DNA of 64,000 nt from Superficieibacter sp. 1612_C1 (GTDB lineage Bacteria > Pseudomonadota > Gammaproteobacteria > Enterobacterales > Enterobacteriaceae): assembly GCF_015234305.1 (NCBI RefSeq), contig NZ_JADGMI010000003.1:248001-312000 (forward strand), in the 5' to 3' direction. Shown in pieces: positions 57,399 through 64,000 of the stretch (position 1 is its first letter; each line of letters starts with the position of its first letter). Both the position numbers and the translations under genes were made by a program. Below the pieces are notes generated by a model. It was not told where the DNA came from, did no database searches, and saw nothing but the letters and a program-made list of their open reading frames with translations.

Positions 57399-57821
57399 GT
57401 CGCGTAGCCAGTAGTGTTTTTTACCAAAGCCCAGCGTGTTGTCGGTGAACTTTAGCTCGTCAGGGCGGATTTCCCAGACGGGTGCAGATAACACTCTGGC
57501 CACCGGAAAGCGATGGTTATAGCGGGCGCGTATGGCCTCGCTTTCCTTCCCCTCCAGACGGCGAATCTCACCTTTAAACTGCACGCCACGGATCAGCGCC
57601 ACGGTTTTCGGTTGCCCATTAATGGTGCCGGCGACAGGAGCGCGAGGTCCGCTCATTTGCGCGTGGCGGGTGTTATCTTCGCTTAGCACATAGAAAGCAA
57701 CATCTTGCGCGTCATAAATGTAGAACGCATTGGCGCACCACAGCTCGCCGTCGCGAGCCACGCACCAGGTAATAACATGCTGTCTGGCAATCCAGCGGCT
57801 AATAGCAGCAAGCGTTTCCAT
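57378..57821 (-). CDS. yhbP: UPF0306 protein YhbP
   Basis: 147-residue protein with a split-barrel, FMN-binding-like fold (pyridoxamine-phosphate-oxidase-like): [20 protein letters not shown] and [21 protein letters not shown]. Function unknown. Confidence 0.93.
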   Translation of the reverse strand: METLAAISRWIARQHVITWCVARDGELWCANAFYIYDAQDVAFYVLSEDNTRHAQMSGPRAPVAGTINGQPKTVALIRGVQFKGEIRRLEGKESEAIRARYNHRFPVARVLSAPVWEIRPDELKFTDNTLGFGKKHYWLRDSGPEQT

Positions 57822-57875
57822 CCTGGCTCTCCCTTATGTTATGGTGCGTTCACCTTAACATACTGACATGACACC

Positions 57876-58151
57876 GTGTGCTGGTATCTGTATCTCATCC
57901 GAACGCAAAAGAATGCGCTGTACACCGGCATCACCACCGATGTCGCGCGTCGCTTTGTGCAGCATCAAACCGGGAAAGGCGCAAAAGCCCTGCGCGGAAA
58001 AGGTGAATTAACGCTGGCGTTTTCTGAAGAGGTGGGTGAACGGTCGCTGGCACTACGCCTGGAATACCGGATAAAACAGCTTACGAAGCGCCAGAAAGAA
58101 CGCCTCGTCGCCGGAGATATTCTGCTAACCAGCCTGATCAAAAACGATTAA
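57876..58151 (+). CDS. yhbQ: GIY-YIG domain protein YhbQ
   Basis: 91-residue protein with a GIY-YIG nuclease-type domain, [20 protein letters not shown]. The start used is GTG at 57876, giving MCWYLYLIR. An ATG eight bases upstream opens MTP in another frame, as if an indel separates it. About nine residues shorter than E. coli YhbQ. Its 3' end overlaps yhbS by 14 bases. Confidence 0.85.
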   Translation: MCWYLYLIRTQKNALYTGITTDVARRFVQHQTGKGAKALRGKGELTLAFSEEVGERSLALRLEYRIKQLTKRQKERLVAGDILLTSLIKND

Positions 58152-58641
58152 AGTGCTCGTGATACTCAACCAGCCCATGCGCATTCTCCAGCGCGTTATC
58201 GGCGAGGCGGTGTACCTGAAACGCATCTTCACTGCCAGGCCAGCGGCAGCGTAAATCGTACTGCGACGCGGATTCAAACCCCAGGCGACTGTAAAATGCC
58301 GGATCGCCCAGCGTCACTACGGCGGCGTAGCCAAATTCATTCAGGGAATCGAGTCCCTCGTAAACCAGCTGACGCGCCAGCCCCTGCCCACGGTAGTTTT
58401 CATCGACGGCCAACGGTGCCAGCCCTACCCACTGCAAATCTTCGCCTTCGACGTCGACCGGACTGAACGCCACATAGCCAACCACCTGCCCTTCGTCGTC
58501 AGTAGCGACCAGACCCAGGGTGAGAAGACCGTCTTCACGTAAATCGTGAATCAGCCTGGCTTCAGCATCGCTTGCGAAAGCGCGACGTAACAGGGCATCG
58601 ATGCCCGGCGCATCAATGGGAATTTCAACGCGAATCAGCAT
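58138..58641 (-). CDS. yhbS: GNAT acetyltransferase YhbS
   Basis: 167-residue Gcn5-related N-acetyltransferase with the CoA-binding motif [15 protein letters not shown]. Substrate unknown; the gene overlaps ubiT by seven bases, as in E. coli. Confidence 0.93.
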   Translation of the reverse strand: MLIRVEIPIDAPGIDALLRRAFASDAEARLIHDLREDGLLTLGLVATDDEGQVVGYVAFSPVDVEGEDLQWVGLAPLAVDENYRGQGLARQLVYEGLDSLNEFGYAAVVTLGDPAFYSRLGFESASQYDLRCRWPGSEDAFQVHRLADNALENAHGLVEYHEHFNRF

Positions 58642-59159
58642 GGTTCACCTACCGATCTGTTTGGGATTTCCGGCGGCGTTTTCAGCCCCGCCTCAACAAA
58701 GTCCGCCAGTTGCAGCAGCATCGTGCGCAATGCCTTTGGCATCTGCTCCAGTTCGATGGCGTCCATCAGGTTCTTCACATACAGCCCCAGCTCGGTATCG
58801 CCTTCAATGACCAGACGGCGCTGGAAGAAAAGCGTATCGGGGTCCTGACGACGCGCGGCGATCATCAGCAAATCGCTGGCATCGGCGCTGAAGCTGACAT
58901 CGGCTTCAGCCGTTTCACTGACAATCAGACGCCCGTGGTCAACGGAGGTGTACCATCTGAGGCCGATGTCGCGCACCTCAATACTCAGCCAGCGGCCCTC
59001 AAGGAACTCCAGCTCCCCATCCGCCAGCGCCTGATGAAATTGCCAGCGTAGCACCTGTTCCAGCACCTGACGCTTAAGGGCAAAGGGCGTCAGTTTTACT
59101 GGCACACTCATCAAAGACGGGCCAAGGTGAACCAGGCGTGAACGCAGTTTATCCAACAC
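58635..59159 (-). CDS. ubiT: SCP2 lipid carrier UbiT (YhbT)
   Basis: 174-residue SCP2-domain protein. Accessory factor of oxygen-independent ubiquinone synthesis, thought to bind lipid intermediates like its aerobic counterpart UbiJ. Core: ADVSFSADASDLLMIAARRQ and FQRRLVIEGDTELGLYVKNL. Starts GTG at 59159. Divergent from ubiUV, its functional partners. Confidence 0.94.
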   Translation of the reverse strand: MLDKLRSRLVHLGPSLMSVPVKLTPFALKRQVLEQVLRWQFHQALADGELEFLEGRWLSIEVRDIGLRWYTSVDHGRLIVSETAEADVSFSADASDLLMIAARRQDPDTLFFQRRLVIEGDTELGLYVKNLMDAIELEQMPKALRTMLLQLADFVEAGLKTPPEIPNRSVGEPC

Positions 59160-59377
59160 GAGCTTTACTCCCTCAATCCAATAATTCCATCATTCTGCCA
59201 TATCAGATAAACGACATGGCGGCGTAAATCAACAATTACGTTATGAAGACGTTATTATTGGCATCATCAATACGCGATTAACTGCCTCAAATCAAAAATT
59301 GTCGCGGTCAGGTTAACTAAAATTCCAGTTCGTTAACAATTTGCGACCCGCAAGGGGTGCAACGTTCAGGAAATTTT

Positions 59378-60373
59378 ATGGAGCTCCTCTGTCCTGCCGG
59401 TAATCTCCCGGCGCTTAAGGCGGCTATCGAAAACGGCGCTGACGCGGTCTATATCGGGCTAAAAGATGATACCAATGCCCGTCACTTTGCCGGGCTTAAC
59501 TTTACCGAGAAAAAATTACAGGAAGCCGTAAGCTTCGTACACCAACATCGCCGCAAGTTGCACATCGCTATTAACACTTTTGCTCACCCGGACGGCTATG
59601 CCCGCTGGCAACGTGCGGTGGATATGGCGGCCCAGCTAGGGGCTGACGCGCTGATCCTCGCCGATCTGGCGATGCTTGAGTATGCCGCTGAACGCTATCC
59701 GCATATTGAGCGCCACGTCTCAGTCCAGGCATCGGCCACTAATGAAGAGGCAATCCGTTTCTATCATCGCCATTTTGACGTGGCCCGCGTGGTGCTGCCG
59801 CGCGTACTTTCCATTCATCAGGTGAAGCAGTTAGCCCGCGTGACGCCGGTTCCGCTGGAGGTGTTTGCTTTCGGCAGCCTGTGCATTATGGCGGAGGGTC
59901 GATGCTACCTCTCCTCTTACCTGACCGGCGAGTCGCCGAATACCGTTGGGGCGTGCTCTCCCGCGCGCTTTGTCCGCTGGCAGCAAACCCCGCAGGGGCT
60001 GGAGTCGCGCCTGAATGAAGTGCTGATCGACCGTTATCAGGACGGAGAAAACGCGGGCTATCCAACCTTGTGTAAAGGTCGCTATCTGGTCGATGGCGAG
60101 CGCTATCACGCGCTGGAGGAGCCGACCAGCCTCAACACGCTGGAACTGCTGCCGGAATTGCTGGGCGCGAATATCGCCTCGGTGAAAATCGAAGGACGCC
60201 AGCGCAGCCCGGCTTACGTCAGCCAGGTGACAAAAGTCTGGCGGCAGGCTATCGATCGCTGCATAGCCTCGCCGCAGGATTATGCCCCGCAACGCGCATG
60301 GATGGAGACGCTGGGCGCGATGTCCGAAGGCACGCAGACCACCCTCGGCGCGTATCACCGTAAATGGCAGTAG
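59378..60373 (+). CDS. ubiU: Ubiquinone biosynthesis protease-like UbiU (YhbU)
   Basis: 331-residue U32-peptidase-family protein that, with UbiV, carries out anaerobic ring hydroxylation in ubiquinone synthesis. The four iron-sulfur cysteines Cys169, Cys176, Cys193 and Cys232 are all present. I chose ATG 59378, since MELLCPAGNL is the family start. UbiV follows by eight bases. Confidence 0.95.
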   Translation: MELLCPAGNLPALKAAIENGADAVYIGLKDDTNARHFAGLNFTEKKLQEAVSFVHQHRRKLHIAINTFAHPDGYARWQRAVDMAAQLGADALILADLAMLEYAAERYPHIERHVSVQASATNEEAIRFYHRHFDVARVVLPRVLSIHQVKQLARVTPVPLEVFAFGSLCIMAEGRCYLSSYLTGESPNTVGACSPARFVRWQQTPQGLESRLNEVLIDRYQDGENAGYPTLCKGRYLVDGERYHALEEPTSLNTLELLPELLGANIASVKIEGRQRSPAYVSQVTKVWRQAIDRCIASPQDYAPQRAWMETLGAMSEGTQTTLGAYHRKWQ

Positions 60374-60381
60374 GAAATCAT

Positions 60382-61260
60382 ATGAAATACTCACTCGGAC
60401 CCGTCCTCTATTACTGGTCAAAAGAGACGCTGGAAGATTTTTACCAGCAGGCCGCCAGCAGCAGCGCCGATACCATCTACCTCGGTGAAGCAGTATGCAG
60501 CAAACGCCGGGCCACTAAAGTCGGTGACTGGCTGGAGATGGCGAAGACGCTGGCGGGCAGCGGCAAACAAGTGGTGATATCCACGCTGGCGCTGGTGCAG
60601 GCATCGTCAGAACTGGGCGAGTTGAAGCGTTACGTCGACAACGGCGAGTTTTTGCTGGAAGCCAGCGACCTGGGCGTGGTGAATCTGTGCGCCGAACGTA
60701 AGCTACCGTTCGTCGCCGGGCACGCGCTCAATTGCTATAACGCGGTAACGCTGAACCTGCTACTGAAACAGGGCATGGTGCGCTGGTGTATGCCGGTGGA
60801 ACTCTCCCGCGACTGGCTGATTAACCTGCTCACCCAGTGCGACGATCTGGGCATTCGCCAGCAGTTTGAGGTTGAAGTCCTTAGCTATGGCCATCTGCCG
60901 CTGGCCTATTCCGCGCGCTGCTTCACCGCCCGTTCGGAAGACCGCCCGAAAGATGAGTGTGAAACCTGCTGCATTAAGTACCCTAACGGGCGCAGCGTGC
61001 TGTCGCAGGAAAATCAGCAGGTCTTCGTGCTCAACGGCATTCAGACCATGAGCGGCTATGTGTATAACCTCGGCAATGAACTGACGTCGATGAAAGGTCT
61101 GGTGGATATGGTCCGTCTGTCACCGCTGGGCACGGAGACATTTGCCATGCTGGACGCCTTCCGGGCTAATGAAACGGGTGAGGCACCGCTTGCACTTGCG
61201 CCACATAGCGATTGCAATGGTTACTGGAAACGACTGGCTGGCCTGGAGCTGCAAGCGTAA
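60382..61260 (+). CDS. ubiV: Ubiquinone biosynthesis protein UbiV (YhbV)
   Basis: 292-residue partner of UbiU, also U32 family. The 4Fe-4S ligands Cys39, Cys180, Cys193 and Cys197 are conserved. ATG 60382 follows GTAGGA, and MKYSLGPVLY is the family start. Confidence 0.95.
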   Translation: MKYSLGPVLYYWSKETLEDFYQQAASSSADTIYLGEAVCSKRRATKVGDWLEMAKTLAGSGKQVVISTLALVQASSELGELKRYVDNGEFLLEASDLGVVNLCAERKLPFVAGHALNCYNAVTLNLLLKQGMVRWCMPVELSRDWLINLLTQCDDLGIRQQFEVEVLSYGHLPLAYSARCFTARSEDRPKDECETCCIKYPNGRSVLSQENQQVFVLNGIQTMSGYVYNLGNELTSMKGLVDMVRLSPLGTETFAMLDAFRANETGEAPLALAPHSDCNGYWKRLAGLELQA

Positions 61261-61338
61261 AAAAGCTCACTTTGTTAACAACTATAATGAAATCTTAATG
61301 CAGTATTAAAAGATTAACCGGTAACAAAGTGAGCCGTT

Positions 61339-62346
61339 ATGACTGATAAACAGATCCCCTTTTCGGTGCTGGATCTCGCACCGATCCCGCAAGGCTCCTC
61401 GGCCAGAGAAGCCTTCTCGCATTCACTGGCGCTGGCACAGCTGGCGGAGAAGCGTGGCTATCACCGCTACTGGCTGGCGGAACACCACAATATGACCGGG
61501 ATCGCCAGCGCGGCGACCTCGGTATTGATTGGCTATCTGGCGGCCAATACCACCACATTACATCTTGGCTCCGGCGGCGTGATGCTGCCAAATCACTCCC
61601 CGCTGGTGATCGCCGAACAGTTCGGCACGCTGAATACGCTCTATCCGGGACGTATTGATTTAGGTCTTGGCCGGGCACCGGGTAGCGATCAACCGACCAT
61701 GCGCGCCCTGCGTCGCCATATGAGCGGCGATATCGATAACTTCCCGCGCGATGTTAACGAGCTGGTGGAGTGGTTTGACGCCCGCGACCCTCACCCGCAG
61801 GTACGTCCGGTTCCGGGCTACGGCGAGAAAATCCCGGTGTGGCTGTTAGGCTCCAGCCTGTATAGCGCCCAGCTTGCTGCCCAGCTTGGCCTGCCGTTTG
61901 CCTTTGCCTCCCACTTTGCGCCGGATATGCTATTCCAGGCGCTGCATCTCTATCGCACCAATTTCAAGCCCTCCGCGCGGCTGGAGAAACCCTACGCGAT
62001 GGTGTGCATTAATATCGTCACCGCTGACAGCAATCGCGATGCCGAATTCCTGTTTACCTCAATGCAGCAGGCATTCGTTAAACTGCGTCGCGGGGAGACC
62101 GGCCAGCTTCCGCCGCCGATTGAGAACATGGACACCTTCTGGTCGCCGTCCGAGCAATACGGCGTGCAGCAGGCGCTGAGTATGTCGCTGGTGGGCGATA
62201 AAGCGAAAGTCCGTCACGGTCTGCAATCGATTCTGCGCGAAACCGACGCGGATGAGATTATGGTCAACGGCCAGATTTTCGATCATCAGGCGCGTCTGCA
62301 TTCGTTTGATCTGGCAATGGAAGTGAAGGAAGACTTGTTGGGGTAA
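61339..62346 (+). CDS. yhbW: Luciferase-like flavin monooxygenase YhbW
   Basis: 335-residue bacterial-luciferase-family protein: [35 protein letters not shown] and [10 protein letters not shown]. Substrate unknown. Downstream are a REP-like hairpin (62354-62382) and the terminator at 62386-62420. Confidence 0.93.
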   Translation: MTDKQIPFSVLDLAPIPQGSSAREAFSHSLALAQLAEKRGYHRYWLAEHHNMTGIASAATSVLIGYLAANTTTLHLGSGGVMLPNHSPLVIAEQFGTLNTLYPGRIDLGLGRAPGSDQPTMRALRRHMSGDIDNFPRDVNELVEWFDARDPHPQVRPVPGYGEKIPVWLLGSSLYSAQLAAQLGLPFAFASHFAPDMLFQALHLYRTNFKPSARLEKPYAMVCINIVTADSNRDAEFLFTSMQQAFVKLRRGETGQLPPPIENMDTFWSPSEQYGVQQALSMSLVGDKAKVRHGLQSILRETDADEIMVNGQIFDHQARLHSFDLAMEVKEDLLG

Positions 62347-62385
62347 GGCACATGTTGCCCGGCGGCACGATGTTTCCCGGGCCGA

Positions 62386-62420
62386 CAACAGTAAAGGGGC
62401 ACGACGCCCCTTTACTGTTG
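62386..62420. terminator. Terminator between yhbW and mtr
   Basis: Perfect 15-bp inverted repeat CAACAGTAAAGGGGC / GCCCCTTTACTGTTG with loop ACGAC. Serves the convergent yhbW and mtr; the plus-strand side has a T-rich tail. Confidence 0.88.
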
Positions 62421-62424
62421 TTTA

Positions 62425-63669
62425 CTACTGGTACACCGGCAATAAATTAAAGCTCGACAGAATATGCACCAGCGCGTTACCAACGCCGAAAAGCAGAATC
62501 AACGCAATCATCGGCTTGCCACCCCAGACGCGAAATTTGGGGCTACCAAAGCGTTGACGCGAGGCGCGCGCCAGCAGTGCCGGGACGATCGCCGCCCAGA
62601 TGGTTGCCGCCAGTCCGGCATAGCCGATGGCGTACAGGAAACCGTTCGGCCACAGCAGCCCGCCAATCACCGGCGGGATAAAGGTCAGCAGCGCGGTTTT
62701 AAAGCGTCCGCTGGCCGAGTCGTCAAAGCCAAACAGATCCGCCAGATAGTCAAACAGTCCCAGGGTTACGCCGAGGAAGGAACTGGCGACCGCAAAGTTG
62801 GAAAAAATCACCAGCAGCAGATCCAGGCTGCGGCTGTTCAGCACGCCGCTCAGCGACTGAACCAGGACATCAATATTGCCGCCCTTTTGCGCGATGCCGA
62901 TAAATTCCGGACGCGGGATGTTGCCCATCGTTCCCAGCAGCCAGACGATATAGAGGCCCAGCGCCAGCAGGGTACCGTAGACCAGGCAGCGGATAATGGT
63001 GCGCGGGTCCTTGCCGTAGTATTTCATCAGGCTTGGCACGTTACCGTGATAGCCAAAGGAGGCCAGACAAAACGGCAGCGTCATCAGCAGATACGGCGTA
63101 TAGGAGGCGTGACTTTCGGTCACGTTAAACAGCGTCGTCGGCGTGACATGCCCCAGCAGACTACCGAAGGTCAGGAAGAAAGTAATCACCTTCGCCCCCA
63201 GCACAATCGCCGTCATCCGGCTGACCGCTTTGGTACTCAGCCATACCACAAACGCCACCAGCAGGGCGAAGGCAAAGCCCGCCACGCGCGCCGGCACGTT
63301 CAGCGACATCTCAGCAAAAGTATGATGCAGGATCGAGCCGCTGGCGGAAATATAGGCGTAGGTCAGAATGTACAGCACGAAGGCAATAGAAACACCGTTC
63401 ACCGCATTCCAGCCCCTGCCGAGTAAATCTTTGGTGATGGTATCGAAGCTGGAACCAATGCGGTAGTTCAGGTTCGCCTCAAGGATCATCAGACCGGAAT
63501 GCAGCATACAAAACCAGGTAAAGACCAGCGCCGCCAGCGACCAGAAGAACCACGCGCCGGACATCACCACCGGCAAAGAGAACATGCCTGCACCAATAAT
63601 CGTGCCGCCGATAATCACCACGCCGCTGAGCAGCGAGGTTGAGGTTTGTGTGGTCGTAAGCGTAGCCAT
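62425..63669 (-). CDS. mtr: Tryptophan-specific permease Mtr
   Basis: 414-residue inner-membrane proton symporter for tryptophan of the aromatic amino acid permease family, with 11 spans. [19 protein letters not shown] near the start and [18 protein letters not shown] are as in E. coli. ATG 63669 opens [10 protein letters not shown]; a longer frame is rejected. Probably controlled by TrpR and TyrR. Confidence 0.96.
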   Translation of the reverse strand: MATLTTTQTSTSLLSGVVIIGGTIIGAGMFSLPVVMSGAWFFWSLAALVFTWFCMLHSGLMILEANLNYRIGSSFDTITKDLLGRGWNAVNGVSIAFVLYILTYAYISASGSILHHTFAEMSLNVPARVAGFAFALLVAFVVWLSTKAVSRMTAIVLGAKVITFFLTFGSLLGHVTPTTLFNVTESHASYTPYLLMTLPFCLASFGYHGNVPSLMKYYGKDPRTIIRCLVYGTLLALGLYIVWLLGTMGNIPRPEFIGIAQKGGNIDVLVQSLSGVLNSRSLDLLLVIFSNFAVASSFLGVTLGLFDYLADLFGFDDSASGRFKTALLTFIPPVIGGLLWPNGFLYAIGYAGLAATIWAAIVPALLARASRQRFGSPKFRVWGGKPMIALILLFGVGNALVHILSSFNLLPVYQ

Positions 63670-63713
63670 CTGGTTTTTTCTCCGGTAAAAATCACTTCTC
63701 CTGGTGAAGCGTG

Positions 63714-63739
63714 TTGCACTGTACCAGTACATGAGTACA
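63714..63739 (-). promoter_or_regulatory. Probable TrpR operator of mtr
   Basis: Reverse strand shows TGTACTCATGTACTGGTACA, close to the TrpR operator arrangement of E. coli mtr, about 45 bases before the start. TyrR boxes could not be assigned. Confidence 0.6.
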
Positions 63740-63747
63740 AATGGAAT

Positions 63748-63778
63748 AAAAAAAGCCCCGGTGGTTGAGACCGGGGCT
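63748..63778 (-). terminator. deaD terminator
   Basis: Reverse strand: AGCCCCGG, loop, CCGGGGCT followed by seven or more Ts. It lies 30 bases after the deaD stop and before mtr. Confidence 0.92.
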
Positions 63779-63808
63779 GTACAGATTACTTTACGATGCT
63801 AGCGTAAA

Positions 63809-64000
63809 TTACGCATCACCACCGAAACGGCGACGGCTGGAGGAGTCGTCACGACGCGGTGCAGAATCATCGCGACGCGGCGCACGACCCTGACCTTCAC
63901 GACGTTCGCCGCTGAAACGACGACCTTCCGGACGGGCAGCGCCTTCACGACGTTCACCACCGAAGCTACGGCCACCTTCACGACGCTCGCCGCCAAAGCC
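63809..64000 (-). CDS. deaD: ATP-dependent RNA helicase DeaD, C-terminal tail
   Basis: Only the last 63 residues are in the window. They form the disordered RNA-binding tail, repeated FGGERREGG and [15 protein letters not shown] units ending [10 protein letters not shown]. DeaD (CsdA) helps cold-shock translation and ribosome assembly. The frame stays open to the edge. An ORF in another frame here is an artefact of the repeat. Confidence 0.93.
   Translation of the reverse strand, partial: GFGGERREGGRSFGGERREGAARPEGRRFSGERREGQGRAPRRDDSAPRRDDSSSRRRFGGDA

Noticed and set aside
62464-63426. 320-codon plus-strand ORF
   Set aside because: Antisense shadow of mtr.
63799-63996. 65-codon reverse ORF
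   Set aside because: Wrong frame of the repetitive deaD tail; the true frame ends at 63809.

Overview
The window is chromosomal DNA of an enterobacterium close to Escherichia, Salmonella and Citrobacter. Both ends keep the E. coli gene order with very similar proteins: tdcB-tdcA-rnpB-garKRLP-garD on the left, and yraHIJK-rsmI-lpoA-yraN-diaA-dolP-yraQR-yhbOPQST-ubiUV-yhbW-mtr-deaD on the right. A galactitol (gat) operon directly before the yra block, plus iron-uptake genes after garD, fits Citrobacter best. That is a guess from gene order; the species cannot be fixed by reading alone. I see no tRNA, rRNA other than rnpB as RNA gene, CRISPR array, integrase or complete insertion sequence.

Left block (1-9.3 kb): the 3'-truncated tdcB and its activator tdcA, RNase P RNA, and the galactarate/glucarate genes. 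garD is divergent from garPLRK across a control region with a CRP site and a long inverted repeat.

Accessory block (9.3-38 kb): a haem-uptake operon hmuRSTUV with a Fur box; a small SelT/SelW-like protein and a YmjA-like protein; a TetR regulator beside a metallo-beta-lactamase-fold protein; a Fur-controlled catecholate receptor convergent with an IroE-like periplasmic esterase; a folate-independent methionine synthase pair mesX-mesD; a glutathione transferase; a DUF969-DUF979-DUF2891 transport operon divergent from its probable regulator; and a thioredoxin-reductase-like flavoprotein. From 29.6 to 37.8 kb the DNA looks patchy: a broken EamA exporter, a MORN-like repeat secreted protein, two genes that each lost their 5' end at one junction, tiny membrane and orphan proteins, and a dispersed intergenic repeat of about 50 bp.

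Right block (38-64 kb): gatYZABCD with an intact gatR and shared TTCGA-type candidate operators; the yraHIJK chaperone-usher fimbrial genes; then housekeeping genes for 16S rRNA methylation, peptidoglycan synthase activation, replication initiation control, outer-membrane integrity and oxygen-independent ubiquinone synthesis (ubiT, ubiUV), ending in mtr and the tail of deaD. Four tandem 113-bp REP units lie between dolP and yraQ.

The most interesting items are the mesX-mesD pair, the haem receptor that lacks the usual FRAP/NPNL signature, the receptor/esterase siderophore module, the MORN-like secreted protein, the double-truncation scar at 32.5 kb, the dispersed repeat, and the rnpB promoter embedded in the end of garK. 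I found no clear new multi-gene system; the DUF969-DUF979-DUF2891 operon and the 30-37 kb patch are the best places to look.
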